The position numbers and the translations under genes were made by a program. DNA of 64,000 nucleotides from Campylobacteraceae bacterium (GTDB taxonomy: Bacteria > Campylobacterota > Campylobacteria > Campylobacterales > Sulfurospirillaceae): assembly GCA_027050775.1 (NCBI GenBank), contig JALUBH010000026.1:29502-93501 (forward strand). The letters run 5' to 3'. Shown here piece by piece: positions 16,400-25,958 of this stretch (positions are counted from its first letter, which is position 1; every line of letters begins with the position of its first letter). The notes beneath the pieces are model-generated. The model saw only the letters and a list, made by a program, of their open reading frames with translations, was not told where the DNA came from and made no database searches.

Positions 16400-17492
16400 A
16401 TACTTTGGAGAGTGCGGCAGTTGTCGCCTGTATGATTTGAGTTATGATGAAGAGACTAAACTAAAAAAAGAGCGAATAAAAGAACTTTTTAGCGGGTACG
16501 ATATAGGTAATTTTGAATTTTTTAGCTCAAGAGATGAGTACTATAGAAACAGAGCGGAATTTAGAGTCTGGCATGAAAGAGATAGGATATACTATGGTAT
16601 GCATAAACTTGTCGGCAAAGGGATATTGAAGATAGAGAGTTGTCCTAAGGTTGATGAAAATATATATGCAATCATGCCAAAACTAAAAGAGTATATAGAG
16701 GCAAACAGCGAGCTTAGAAATCGACTCTACTCTATAGAATTTTTATCGAGTAGGGAAGCACTTTTACTGACACTTATATATCATAGACCTATAAGAAACG
16801 AGTGGGTTAATGAGGCAAGAAAACTTGAAGAGAAATTTGGTATATTTGTTATAGGCAGAAGCAAAAAGATAAAAGAGGTCGTAAGTCAAGACTTTGTGAT
16901 AGATGCTCTACATGTAGAGGGTATGGAGTACAGATATAAGATACTTGAGGGAAGCTTTTCCCAACCAAATACAGTAGTAAATGAGAAGATGTTGAGTTGG
17001 GTTTGCTCACATATTCAAAATCCAAAAGATTTGCTTGAGCTTTATTGTGGGCATGGAAATTTTACTATGCCTTTGAGTCGAAAATTTCGTAAAGTTTTGG
17101 CTACGGAGATATCTAAGAGTTCTATAAAATCAGCAAATTACAATTGTGAGATAAATGGTGTGAAAAATATAGAATTTTTAAGGATGAGTGTTGAAGAGTT
17201 AACGAGTGCGATGAAAAAAGAGCGAGAGTTTAATCGTCTAAAAGAGATAGACTTGGATAGTTTTGACTTTTCACATGTTTTGACTGACCCGCCAAGAGCC
17301 GGTATAGATGCTAAAAGTTTGGAGTTTATAATGCAGTTTGAAAATATAATATACATATCTTGCAATCCAGAAACACTAAAGAGAGATTTGGATATATTGA
17401 GCAGAGAGTTTAAGATAGTGGATTTTGCACTATTTGACCAATTTGTCCACACAAACCACATAGAAAGTGGTATAATTTTGAGAAAAATATAA
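16389..17492 (+). CDS. trmA: tRNA (uracil-5-)-methyltransferase TrmA
   Basis: SAM-dependent enzyme that makes m5U54 (ribothymidine) in the T loop of tRNA. The 367-residue protein has the TrmA-type N-terminus (CGSCRLY), the SAM-binding LLELYCGHGNFTMPL near residue 215, TDPPRAG near 298 and the catalytic YISCNPETLKRDL near 322, whose Cys attacks C6 of uracil. It overlaps the DUF445 gene and is followed 10 bases later by the CoA-binding protein gene. A palindrome CTCTACATGTAGAG lies inside it at 16906-16919. Confidence 0.92.
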   Translation: MECKYFGECGSCRLYDLSYDEETKLKKERIKELFSGYDIGNFEFFSSRDEYYRNRAEFRVWHERDRIYYGMHKLVGKGILKIESCPKVDENIYAIMPKLKEYIEANSELRNRLYSIEFLSSREALLLTLIYHRPIRNEWVNEARKLEEKFGIFVIGRSKKIKEVVSQDFVIDALHVEGMEYRYKILEGSFSQPNTVVNEKMLSWVCSHIQNPKDLLELYCGHGNFTMPLSRKFRKVLATEISKSSIKSANYNCEINGVKNIEFLRMSVEELTSAMKKEREFNRLKEIDLDSFDFSHVLTDPPRAGIDAKSLEFIMQFENIIYISCNPETLKRDLDILSREFKIVDFALFDQFVHTNHIESGIILRKI

Positions 17493-17502
17493 AGGAGCAG
17501 GT

Positions 17503-17937
17503 ATGGAATGTCCAATGCCAACCATAAATACAAACGATGCCAAAGAGATTAAAAAGATATTAGAAGATGTAAAAACCATAGCAATAATCGGACTCTCACC
17601 AAATGAAACCAAAGAGAGTAACATGGTTGGGAAATATCTCCAAAGCGTTGGCTATAAAATAATACCCGTTTATCCAAAAGAGGAGTATATACTAGGAGAG
17701 AGGGTATATAGGAGTCTTAGCGAGATACCAGAGCGTGTTGATATGGTGGATATGTTTAGAAAACCCTCTATCGCTGATAGTCTGCTTGAAGAAGTGTTAA
17801 AAAGAGATGATGTAAAGGTATTTTGGTTGCAACTTGGTATAGTGAACAATGAAGCTTGCCAAAGAGCTAAAGAAGCAGGATTGAAAGTCGTGCAAAACAG
17901 ATGCTCGAAGATAGAGCATCAAAGGTTGATGAAGTGA
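17503..17937 (+). CDS. CoA-binding domain protein (YccU family)
   Basis: A 144-residue cytoplasmic protein with a Rossmann-type CoA-binding fold: IAIIGLSPNETKESNMVGKYL near residue 27 region, VGYKIIPVYP, and VVQNRCSKIEHQRL at the end. This is the single-domain YccU type of unknown function. A good AAAGGAGCAGG ribosome binding site precedes the ATG. It overlaps ilvA by a few bases when the ilvA GTG start is used. Confidence 0.85.
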   Translation: MECPMPTINTNDAKEIKKILEDVKTIAIIGLSPNETKESNMVGKYLQSVGYKIIPVYPKEEYILGERVYRSLSEIPERVDMVDMFRKPSIADSLLEEVLKRDDVKVFWLQLGIVNNEACQRAKEAGLKVVQNRCSKIEHQRLMK

Positions 17938-19145
17938 TAGAATTAAGTGAAATAGTACAGGCAAGAAGGTTGATAAGTGATGTGGTTTTAAAGACTCCAT
18001 TTGTTTATGCTCCGCTTTTGAGCGAGAGAGTTGATGCAAATATATTTTTAAAAAAAGAGAATTTGCAACTAACGGGCGCCTATAAGATAAGAGGCGCATT
18101 TAATAAGATAGCATCTTTGAGTGAGGAAGAAAAAGCCAATGGCGTAGTAGCGGCGAGTGCGGGAAATCATGCCCAAGGAGTTGGTTACAGTGCCAAACAT
18201 TTTGGTATAAAAGCTGTAATTATCATGCCTGAAGCCACACCTCTACTAAAAGTCACTGGTACAAAAGCTCTTGGAGCCGAAGTGATTTTGCATGGTGATA
18301 ATTATGATGAAGCATATGCTTATGCGCTAAAATATTCAAAAGATAACTCTTTGACTTTTATACACCCTTTTGAGGATGAGAAGATTATAGCAGGACAAGG
18401 AACTGTCGGCTTAGAGATGATAGATGAAGTGAAAGATTTAAACACAATCTTAGTGCCAATCGGTGGAGGAGGGCTCATCACCGGTATTGCTTCAGCTGTT
18501 AAACAGATAGACCCAAGCATAAGAATCATAGGTATAGTCTCGAAAGGTGCACCGGCTATGTATAATTCTTACAAGGCTGGGGATATACAAAACTCAAAAA
18601 GCGTCAGGACTATAGCGGACGGTATAGCCGTTAGGGACGTGAGTCCAAAAAATCTGAAACACATATTGGGTTGTGTTGATGATATAGTAACAGTTGATGA
18701 TGAAGAGATAGCTACTGCTGTATTGTATCTACTGGAGAGACAAAAGATAGTAGTAGAGGGTGCAGGAGCGACTGGAGTGGCTGCAGTGATACACAAAAAA
18801 TTTGAGTTTAAAAAGGGTGAAAATATCGGGATAGTCCTCAGTGGTGGAAATATCGATGTTCAAATGCTCTCTGTTATCATAGAAAAAGGTCTCATAAAAT
18901 CACATAGAAAGATGAAGCTACTCATCACGCTTATCGATAAGCCGGGAGCTTTGATGTATCTTACAGATATATTAAGAGATGCAAATGCAAATATCATACA
19001 GATTGATTATGACAGGACTTCTACAAAACTAGCTTATGGAGATGCTAAAATCACCATAGTTCTTGAGACAAAAGGAAAAGAGCACCAAGAGCATATAGGT
19101 GAGATGTTGAGCAATAACGGCTATCTTTTTGAAGAAGAGGTGTAG
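17934..19145 (+). CDS. ilvA: Threonine ammonia-lyase
   Basis: PLP enzyme that deaminates threonine to 2-oxobutanoate, the first step of isoleucine synthesis. The PLP lysine is in LTGAYKIRGAFNK; the glycine loop IGGGGLITG is near residue 185, and a C-terminal ACT-like regulatory segment follows (LITLIDKPGALMYLTDIL). I favour the GTG at 17934, which gives the usual 403-residue length and an AAGG upstream, over the longer ATG at 17901 that lacks a ribosome binding site. It is directly followed by pfk with no gap. Confidence 0.92.
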   Translation: MIELSEIVQARRLISDVVLKTPFVYAPLLSERVDANIFLKKENLQLTGAYKIRGAFNKIASLSEEEKANGVVAASAGNHAQGVGYSAKHFGIKAVIIMPEATPLLKVTGTKALGAEVILHGDNYDEAYAYALKYSKDNSLTFIHPFEDEKIIAGQGTVGLEMIDEVKDLNTILVPIGGGGLITGIASAVKQIDPSIRIIGIVSKGAPAMYNSYKAGDIQNSKSVRTIADGIAVRDVSPKNLKHILGCVDDIVTVDDEEIATAVLYLLERQKIVVEGAGATGVAAVIHKKFEFKKGENIGIVLSGGNIDVQMLSVIIEKGLIKSHRKMKLLITLIDKPGALMYLTDILRDANANIIQIDYDRTSTKLAYGDAKITIVLETKGKEHQEHIGEMLSNNGYLFEEEV

Positions 19146-20111
19146 ATGTCTATAGCAATATTAACTTCAGGCGGAGATTGTGCAGGTATGAATCCTGCTA
19201 TCAAAAAGTTTGTAGATTACTGTTTTGACAGAGGTGCGCAGCCATATCTTATATATGATGGACTAGAGGGCTTGATAGACGGCACCATAAAAAAGGCAAA
19301 ACATAGTGATGTAGCAGGCATCATACATGAAGGTGGAACGAGGCTTAGATCATCTAGGTCAAAGAGATTTTTTGATTATGAGTACAGAAAAAGGGCTTAT
19401 GAAAATTTGCAGTCTCTAGGCATAGATAAGCTTGTCATTTTAGGTGGAGACGGTTCTTTTAGAGCGTTAAAACAGTTTTATGATGATTTTGGTGTCAGTT
19501 TTGTAGGGATTCCCTCTACTATAGATAATGATATATTTGGTACGGATTATTGTCTTGGTGTGGATACTGCGCTAAATATGATACGCTGGGCAACTGATGC
19601 AGTAAGGGATACTTCGGCATCTTTCAAAAGAGGTTGTGTGATAGAGACCATGGGAAGAAACTGTGGTTATCTCGCTCTTGTTTCAGCGGTTACATGTGGA
19701 GCTGAGGTTTGTGTGATTCCTGAACTTGAGTATGATTTACAGAGTCTTTGTGTAAAACTGAGGAAACAACTAGATGAAGGTAGAAAATACATAGTGGCTG
19801 TTGTGACAGAAGGAACCAAGAAAACCGATGCTTTAGTGAAGTGGTTGGAAGATGAGGTTGGTATAGAGACAAGGGCTACTATATTGGGACATATACAAAG
19901 GGGTGGAAATCCAACAGTATATGACAGATTGATGGCTACAGAGTTTGTTATACATGCAGTAGATAGATTAATACAACAAAAATCAAATGACGGCTTAGTT
20001 ATAGTATATGCAGATGCAAAATTTAAATTTATCTCTATCGATTATGTCAATTCTAGAAAATTTGAGATAAAAGAGGAGCTTCTTTCTTTGGCGGCAAAGA
20101 TGGTGAAATAG
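19146..20111 (+). CDS. pfkA: ATP-dependent 6-phosphofructokinase
   Basis: Phosphorylates fructose 6-phosphate to fructose 1,6-bisphosphate. The 321-residue protein has LTSGGDCAGMNPAI at the start, ILGGDGSFRAL near residue 100, the catalytic PSTIDND near 123 and GHIQRGGNP near 245, all hallmarks of group I/III PfkA. Many Campylobacterota, such as Campylobacter, lack this enzyme, so its presence with fbp and fba implies full glycolytic capacity here. The ATG follows the ilvA stop codon directly. Confidence 0.92.
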   Translation: MSIAILTSGGDCAGMNPAIKKFVDYCFDRGAQPYLIYDGLEGLIDGTIKKAKHSDVAGIIHEGGTRLRSSRSKRFFDYEYRKRAYENLQSLGIDKLVILGGDGSFRALKQFYDDFGVSFVGIPSTIDNDIFGTDYCLGVDTALNMIRWATDAVRDTSASFKRGCVIETMGRNCGYLALVSAVTCGAEVCVIPELEYDLQSLCVKLRKQLDEGRKYIVAVVTEGTKKTDALVKWLEDEVGIETRATILGHIQRGGNPTVYDRLMATEFVIHAVDRLIQQKSNDGLVIVYADAKFKFISIDYVNSRKFEIKEELLSLAAKMVK

Positions 20112-20216
20112 TCTGTTAGGTACTTATAATTTAATTTAAAAAAATATTTTCATATAAAATTCATTTTATTTTAGTATTATTGTATTGTCAAAAATTTTTT
20201 ACAAAGTAATAAAAAA

Positions 20217-21896
20217 ATGTCATATTATCAAAAACATCTATATTTTAAAAAAATTGCTTTTATAATGTCAGTCATTTGGACGATTATAACGCTTGTATTT
20301 TTTGTGTATCAACTCCAAAATGAAAATAAACATATACTTCAAAATAGTATAGCCAAGGTACGAAATGCCACAAATCAAGCACAATATGTTATAAATTGGA
20401 TATATGCTCAAAAAGTTAAAAATAATGAACATAGAAAAAAGGAGAACCTAAGTCTAAATTTCTCACTTAAAGATTTGATTTATAATATGAATAGTGATAT
20501 AGGTGTTCATATAAAGATAAACAATATAAAAGCCGAGTCAGAAAATACGAAAAACAGTAAAATTCTCAAAAATACTATAGCTAAGATGCAAACAACAAAA
20601 AAAGAGCAATATGCTCTTTATAAGTCAGAAGAAAAAACATATATTTTTTACATAAAGCCACTATTTGCTGATAAGAGTTGCCTAAGATGTCACATACATA
20701 TCAATAAACACAGAGGCGAGATTTTAGGAAGTATAAATGCTGTGGTACAGATTCCTAAGTTTATAAAATTCAACAAAGATAGCTATATATTTTTGATTTT
20801 TATCTATATTACAACTTGGCTTGTTGGGCTTTTTATCATATGGTATGCCAGATATAAGAGTAAGATATATTTTGATGAAAAATTAAAAAATTACGAAGAG
20901 AGTATCTATGGTCTTGTTGAGATGATGGAAAAAAGAGACAGTTATACAGCTGGTCACAGTCGTAGAGTTGCTAAATATTCTGTATTGATTGCAAAGAAGC
21001 TTGGATTAGAAAAAGATGAGATTGATTTGATTTTTAGAGCCGCTATGCTTCATGATATTGGAAAAATGAATATACCAGATGCAATACTTTTGAAACCAGA
21101 GGCGCTGAGTGATGATGAATATGAACTTATAAAAAATCACTCTATATTTGGATATGAACTGCTCCGACATGGTCCGTTTAAAGAACTTTCAAAGATAGTT
21201 TTATATCATCATGAGAGATATGATGGTAAAGGATATCCACATGGATTAAAAGGTGATGAAATTCCCAAAATGTCGCAAATTATATCTATAGCTGACGCCT
21301 TTGATGCCATGACAACAAATCGTGCTTATAAAGAGGCTTTTAGCAAAGAAGAGGCGCTTGGAAGAGTGAAAGAAAACAGCAAAACACAATTTAATCCATA
21401 TCTTGTGAAAATCGCATTAGACGCATTTAGGGATATAAAAATTCCCAAAAACACAACACAGATGCCAAAAAATGAGCTTGAGGAGATGAGGTTTTGTTAC
21501 TATCTTAAAGACCAATTGACAGGTTGCTACAATATAAATTATCTAAAGTATATATTATTATACAAAGAAAAATATAAAAAAGCAAATATTTTTTATATCG
21601 GGTTAAATGATTTTTCAAATTACAATAAATCACATGGTTGGAGATCTGGAGATGATGTTTTGAAAATAGTTGCAAAAACTCTACTTCAACATCATAAAAA
21701 CTCTATCGTCATTCGTTTGTTTGGTGATAGTTTTTTAATTATTTGCACAGATAAAAACTGTAGTTTTAAAGCAGATATACTAAAACTAGAATTAAACAAA
21801 TATAATCTAAAATTTCACTATAATCAACTAGATATGATGAACGAGGATATATCGACTATAGAGGAATTTGAAAATATTGCTTTGAGATTCAAATAA
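20217..21896 (+). CDS. Heme-c sensor HD-GYP phosphodiesterase with degenerate GGDEF
   Basis: A 559-residue membrane protein likely to hydrolyse cyclic di-GMP. Helices at about 13-32 and 188-208 enclose a periplasmic sensor with a single CLRCH heme c site (residues 155-159), as in DUF3365/Tll0287-type redox or gas sensors. An HD-GYP domain follows: HD at 279-280 (LHDIGKMNIP) and HHERYDGKGYP at 331-341, all key residues present. The last 130 residues look like a GGDEF fold (LTGCYNINYL, GWRSGDDVLK) but the active-site motif reads FGDSF instead of GGDEF, so it should not synthesise c-di-GMP. The order HD-GYP then GGDEF is unusual. Confidence 0.82.
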   Translation: MSYYQKHLYFKKIAFIMSVIWTIITLVFFVYQLQNENKHILQNSIAKVRNATNQAQYVINWIYAQKVKNNEHRKKENLSLNFSLKDLIYNMNSDIGVHIKINNIKAESENTKNSKILKNTIAKMQTTKKEQYALYKSEEKTYIFYIKPLFADKSCLRCHIHINKHRGEILGSINAVVQIPKFIKFNKDSYIFLIFIYITTWLVGLFIIWYARYKSKIYFDEKLKNYEESIYGLVEMMEKRDSYTAGHSRRVAKYSVLIAKKLGLEKDEIDLIFRAAMLHDIGKMNIPDAILLKPEALSDDEYELIKNHSIFGYELLRHGPFKELSKIVLYHHERYDGKGYPHGLKGDEIPKMSQIISIADAFDAMTTNRAYKEAFSKEEALGRVKENSKTQFNPYLVKIALDAFRDIKIPKNTTQMPKNELEEMRFCYYLKDQLTGCYNINYLKYILLYKEKYKKANIFYIGLNDFSNYNKSHGWRSGDDVLKIVAKTLLQHHKNSIVIRLFGDSFLIICTDKNCSFKADILKLELNKYNLKFHYNQLDMMNEDISTIEEFENIALRFK

Positions 21897-21945
21897 AGCT
21901 TTTGTAATTTTCAAATCCCCTGTTTTTGTCAGGATTAATATAAAC

Positions 21946-22665
21946 TCAGTGACTGAAAAACTCTAGAGCTCTTTGTAAATCCTCTTTTGTATCTATGCCA
22001 AAACTTTGGCTTTCTACTTTTATCATGGCTATTTTTTTGCCATGATATATGGCTCTTAATTGTTCTAATTTTTCTATGTTTTCAAGAGGGGATGATGGTA
22101 GTGCGCAAAATTCCTGTAGAGACTTTTTCGTAAAGCCGTATATGCCCAAGTGTCCATAGTATGAATTATGCTCTTCTCTGTCAAAGGGTATTTTACTTCT
22201 TGAAAAGTATATGGCATAGTTTTTTGCATTTGTGATGACTTTGACATAATTTGGGTCATTTGCATCATTTTTATTTATGAGTTTATAGCAGCTTGTCATC
22301 ATTATATTTTCACTATTTTCCACTGATTGTTTCACTCTTTTCTTAACTTCTTGGACTATTTTAGGCTCTATAAAAGGCTCATCAGCTTGGACATTTATGA
22401 TGATCTCATCATCACTTAGATCTAGTTTTTGAGCCGCTTCATTTATCCTGTCGGTTCCGCTTTTATGTTTATCGCTTGTCATAACAGCCTTGAAGCCATA
22501 ATCGCTTGCTAAGTTCACTATCTCTTGTGAGTCTGTGGCGATAGCAACCTCATCGATACCACTGACCGCTCTAGCAGTTGCTATAACCATAGGGTAGCCG
22601 TTTATGTTTGCTAAAACTTTGTTTGGAAATCTATTAGATGCTATTCTTGCCGGTATGATTATCAT
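21946..22665 (-). CDS. kdsB: CMP-KDO synthetase
   Basis: 3-deoxy-manno-octulosonate cytidylyltransferase, which activates Kdo with CTP for lipopolysaccharide inner core synthesis. The 239-residue protein starts with IIPARIASNRFPNKVL, the nucleotide-binding loop of the family, and has INVQADEPFI near residue 90. It is the last gene of the minus-strand operon, 2 bases after thrC. Confidence 0.93.
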   Translation of the reverse strand: MIIIPARIASNRFPNKVLANINGYPMVIATARAVSGIDEVAIATDSQEIVNLASDYGFKAVMTSDKHKSGTDRINEAAQKLDLSDDEIIINVQADEPFIEPKIVQEVKKRVKQSVENSENIMMTSCYKLINKNDANDPNYVKVITNAKNYAIYFSRSKIPFDREEHNSYYGHLGIYGFTKKSLQEFCALPSSPLENIEKLEQLRAIYHGKKIAMIKVESQSFGIDTKEDLQRALEFFSH

Positions 22666-22667
22666 TT

Positions 22668-24137
22668 TTAAGCCTTGATGAAATTTAAAATCTCTTTTTC
22701 TATGTCTCGTTTTTCTATGACTTGGTTATGTATGATATCCTTGTAAAAAAGTTTATTTATGCTTTTTGGTATCTCTACATGTAGAGCTTCACTGAACTCT
22801 TTTAATGCTATCTCATCACTATATGTTTTGTTGTCATTTTTGATTGCATTTAGCATAGTTGGTGCAAATTTTGTCCATTGGGCGGTTGAGCAGGCGATGG
22901 ATGGTAGATTTTCATCTCTTAGATTTTCATAAGCACTGAGTGTAGTGGCAGTATGCGGATCCATTATATACCCTTTTTTAGCATATCTTTTGATTATCTG
23001 CTTTGCAAATTCATCATCACAATATACCGCGTCAAAATCCTCTCTTAAACTTTTTAGTTCATTTTTGCTCAGTTCATAAAACTTTTTTTCTCTTAAATCA
23101 TCCATCAACTCTTTACATCTGCTTGCTCCAAACTTATCGTATAGAACTCTCTCGACATTTGATGATATCAGTATGTCCATGGCGGGAGATGTTGTTTTGA
23201 GAAGCTTTCTGTCGCGTAAATCGTAGATACCTTTATTTATGAGGTCGCTTAAGATATTGTTTATATTTGAAGCTATTAGGATTTTTTTGATAGGAAGTCC
23301 CATCTTTTTGGCATAATATGCCCCAAGAGCATTTCCAAAGTTTCCGCTCGGTACTATACTGTAAAATTTATCTGCATTTTGCTCTTTTAAAAGAGATATA
23401 TAGCCAAATATATGGTAAATTATCTGAAATATGATTCTGCCAAAATTGACAGAGTTTGCGGCACTTAATTTGATATTTTGCTTTTTTAGTTCATCTATAA
23501 ATGATGGTGAAGCAAGTAGAGATTTGAGTGCATTTTGAGCATCATCAAAATTTCCTACGATTCCTAAAACTTTGAGATTTTTACCCTCTTGGGTTGTCAT
23601 TTGTAATTTTTGTACATCACTTGTGCCGCCATCTGGGTACATACAGGCTACTTTGATATTCTCTTTGTTAGCAAAAGTATCCAAGGTTGCAGGACCGGTA
23701 TCTCCACTAGTTGCTGCTAGGATAAGATAGTTTTGTTTTTGCTTTTTTGCCAAATTTGAGAGTATATATCCAAAAGGTTGAAGCGCCATATCCTTAAAAG
23801 CTTTAGTAGGTCCGTGATATAACTCGTTTATATATAAATCATCTTCTATTTTTTCCAAAGGAACAGGGTTGTTCGGATCCTCAAAATTGTCATACAGAGC
23901 TAAAGCTTCATCTATAACATCATTATCTATATCGATATCAAATCTGCTTAGCAGCTCTTTCGAAAGTTCTTTGTAATTTTTATTTTTTGCTTCTTTAAAG
24001 AAATTTTCATCTAGTTTTGGTAATTCTTTTGGTACATAAAGTCCGCCAAAACTTGCTATTGGGTTTAAAATAGCGTATGAAAATTTAACCTCTTTTGGTT
24101 TTTGTTTGTCATTTCCTCTAGTTTCTACAAATGTCAT
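22668..24137 (-). CDS. thrC: Threonine synthase
   Basis: PLP enzyme that converts O-phosphohomoserine to threonine. The 489-residue protein has the PLP lysine in GPTKAFKDMALQ (near residue 115) and the ATSGDTGPAT phosphate-binding motif near residue 143. The ATG overlaps the argB stop by 4 bases. The order thrC-kdsB is conserved with Campylobacter jejuni (recalled). A CTCTACATGTAGAG palindrome lies inside at 22773-22786. Confidence 0.93.
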   Translation of the reverse strand: MTFVETRGNDKQKPKEVKFSYAILNPIASFGGLYVPKELPKLDENFFKEAKNKNYKELSKELLSRFDIDIDNDVIDEALALYDNFEDPNNPVPLEKIEDDLYINELYHGPTKAFKDMALQPFGYILSNLAKKQKQNYLILAATSGDTGPATLDTFANKENIKVACMYPDGGTSDVQKLQMTTQEGKNLKVLGIVGNFDDAQNALKSLLASPSFIDELKKQNIKLSAANSVNFGRIIFQIIYHIFGYISLLKEQNADKFYSIVPSGNFGNALGAYYAKKMGLPIKKILIASNINNILSDLINKGIYDLRDRKLLKTTSPAMDILISSNVERVLYDKFGASRCKELMDDLREKKFYELSKNELKSLREDFDAVYCDDEFAKQIIKRYAKKGYIMDPHTATTLSAYENLRDENLPSIACSTAQWTKFAPTMLNAIKNDNKTYSDEIALKEFSEALHVEIPKSINKLFYKDIIHNQVIEKRDIEKEILNFIKA

Positions 24138-24979
24138 TTTATTTTAGTTCCTATTCCGTCTTTTGTAAATATCTCTAGGAGTATAGAGTGTTCAATTCTG
24201 CCATCTATGATGTGAGCACTGTGAACTCCGCCATCAAGTGCATTAAAGCAAGCATCTGTTTTTGGTATCATACCGCCATTTATAACATTATCATTTTTTA
24301 AAATAGTTATTTCATCTTTATTAAGAGTAGATACTAACTCTTGGTTTGCATCCAATATACCAGGTGTATCGGTAAGAAATACAATTTTCTGAGCATTTAT
24401 AGCCACTGCTATTTTACTCGCAGCTAAATCAGCATTTATGTTAAATCCAGGATGATTTGTACCGCCGCTTGCTATTGGAGCGATGACGGGGATGAAGTTT
24501 TGTTCTATCAAATCTTCGATAACTTTATGATCTATCTTTGTGATTTCTCCTACGAGTCCGTATTTATCGCTATTTAGTGCTTTTGCTTCGATAAAACTTG
24601 CATCTTTACCCGTGATTCCTATGGCTTTTGCGCCGTGATGATTGAGAAGATTTGTAATCTCTTTATTGATTTTTCCACCAAGCACCATCTCAACCACTTC
24701 CATGACACTTTCGCTAGTGACTCTCAATCCATCAACAAATTTACTTTTTATTTTCAATTTGTCTAATAGATCGTTGATTTTTTTGCCGCCACCGTGTATG
24801 ATGACAGGTTTTATACCAACAAGATACAGAAGTACAATATCTTGTGCAAATTTCTCTTTTAATTCAGGATTTTCCTGAGCTGAGCCACCATATTTAATAA
24901 CCACGATTTTTTTATTAAAATATTTTATATATGGCAGAGCATCCATAAGAGTTCTGGCTTGTTGTATCTTCTTTTCGAT
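24134..24979 (-). CDS. argB: Acetylglutamate kinase (possible AUC start)
   Basis: Second step of arginine synthesis, phosphorylating N-acetylglutamate. IVVIKYGGSA, PVIIHGGGKKIN and the GFNINADLAASKIA segment identify it. The first ATG in frame (24944-24946) gives 270 residues but begins inside the conserved N-terminal helix. The frame continues upstream with codons for EKKIQQARTLMDALPYIKYF, which fits the family N-terminus, and a strong AAGGAG at 24986-24991 sits six bases before an in-frame ATC (24977-24979). No ATG, GTG or TTG is available there, so I extend to the ATC with caution; the alternative is the ATG at 24946. Confidence 0.82.
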   Translation of the reverse strand: MEKKIQQARTLMDALPYIKYFNKKIVVIKYGGSAQENPELKEKFAQDIVLLYLVGIKPVIIHGGGKKINDLLDKLKIKSKFVDGLRVTSESVMEVVEMVLGGKINKEITNLLNHHGAKAIGITGKDASFIEAKALNSDKYGLVGEITKIDHKVIEDLIEQNFIPVIAPIASGGTNHPGFNINADLAASKIAVAINAQKIVFLTDTPGILDANQELVSTLNKDEITILKNDNVINGGMIPKTDACFNALDGGVHSAHIIDGRIEHSILLEIFTKDGIGTKIK

Positions 24980-25013
24980 ATTATGCTCCTTAAAAGTTAA
25001 ATTGAGTACGATT

Positions 25014-25958
25014 TTATCTAAAATTTGTTAAAAATGTATTGATTTTGTTTTTAATTTCATCTTTAATTTCTAGTCTAAGTTCTAAAATGCAGAGGTTTAA
25101 ATTAAATTTTTCCATCTTTACGGCATCTTTTTGGGTGGTGAGTATAGATGATGCTTTATACTTTTTTGCTAAAGTTTCCAATTCTAGTTTTGTAAATATA
25201 TGGTGGTCTTCAAAATATATCTTTTTTTTGACACCATCGGGTAAAAAAACATCTAGTCTCTTTGGCTTTGATATACCGGTTATTAGTATCATCTCTTTTG
25301 TTGGATTTGAGACTTTAACTACTCTTTTAAAATCATAATTCTCTTTTAGTACCAAATCAGCACTTCTATATAGATATTTTGGTTCTCTGTATGCTCCGCT
25401 TGGTAGGCAAAATGGCAGGGTTGGCTCGCTGTTTGGACGAATCAGTATATCAAATTTTTTTATATAAGATTTGCTAAATCCATCATCTAAAAACATCACT
25501 TTGCATGTAAGAGATTTTGCATACTCTATAGCTTCGCTTCTGTCTTCGCTGACTATCACTGTAGCATTTGGCAAAGATTTTGCATAAAGCATAGCTTCGT
25601 CGCCACTTTGATGAACATCACAGAGTATCTTCTGTTTGTGCGACACTAAAACTAAGCCTTTGCTCACTCTTCCGTACCCTCGCAAAATGATTGCACAATC
25701 TTTTTGCTCTTTTGCTAACTCTATGGTTAAGGGTGTTTTTCCACTTCCCCCGAGAGTTAAATTTCCTATGCTTATGATAGGAATTTTAAAATCTCTCTCT
25801 TTGGAAAATACTCTTTTTGAAATGACAATGATGCAATATAAAAAACTGACAGGAAGAAGAAGAAATGAGAGTAAAAATTGTAAAAAACCTCTTGGATAGA
25901 AGAGAAATTCTTCTATCCAAGAGATTAAAGAGGTTTTTTCAGACACGGGTTTTAGCAA
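25014..25958 (-). CDS. lpxK: Tetraacyldisaccharide 4'-kinase LpxK
   Basis: Inner-membrane-bound kinase that phosphorylates the lipid A disaccharide at the 4' position. The 314-residue protein has an N-terminal membrane helix (about 24-48), the P-loop LGGSGKTPLT near residue 70, ILRGYGR, and FLDDGFS near residue 157. The start overlaps the end of the DegT aminotransferase gene by 20 bases. Confidence 0.92.
   Translation of the reverse strand: MLKPVSEKTSLISWIEEFLFYPRGFLQFLLSFLLLPVSFLYCIIVISKRVFSKERDFKIPIISIGNLTLGGSGKTPLTIELAKEQKDCAIILRGYGRVSKGLVLVSHKQKILCDVHQSGDEAMLYAKSLPNATVIVSEDRSEAIEYAKSLTCKVMFLDDGFSKSYIKKFDILIRPNSEPTLPFCLPSGAYREPKYLYRSADLVLKENYDFKRVVKVSNPTKEMILITGISKPKRLDVFLPDGVKKKIYFEDHHIFTKLELETLAKKYKASSILTTQKDAVKMEKFNLNLCILELRLEIKDEIKNKINTFLTNFR

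Noticed and set aside
20112..20216. Possible small RNA gene between pfkA and the HD-GYP gene
   Set aside because: The spacer is simply AT-rich, without a stable hairpin or terminator.
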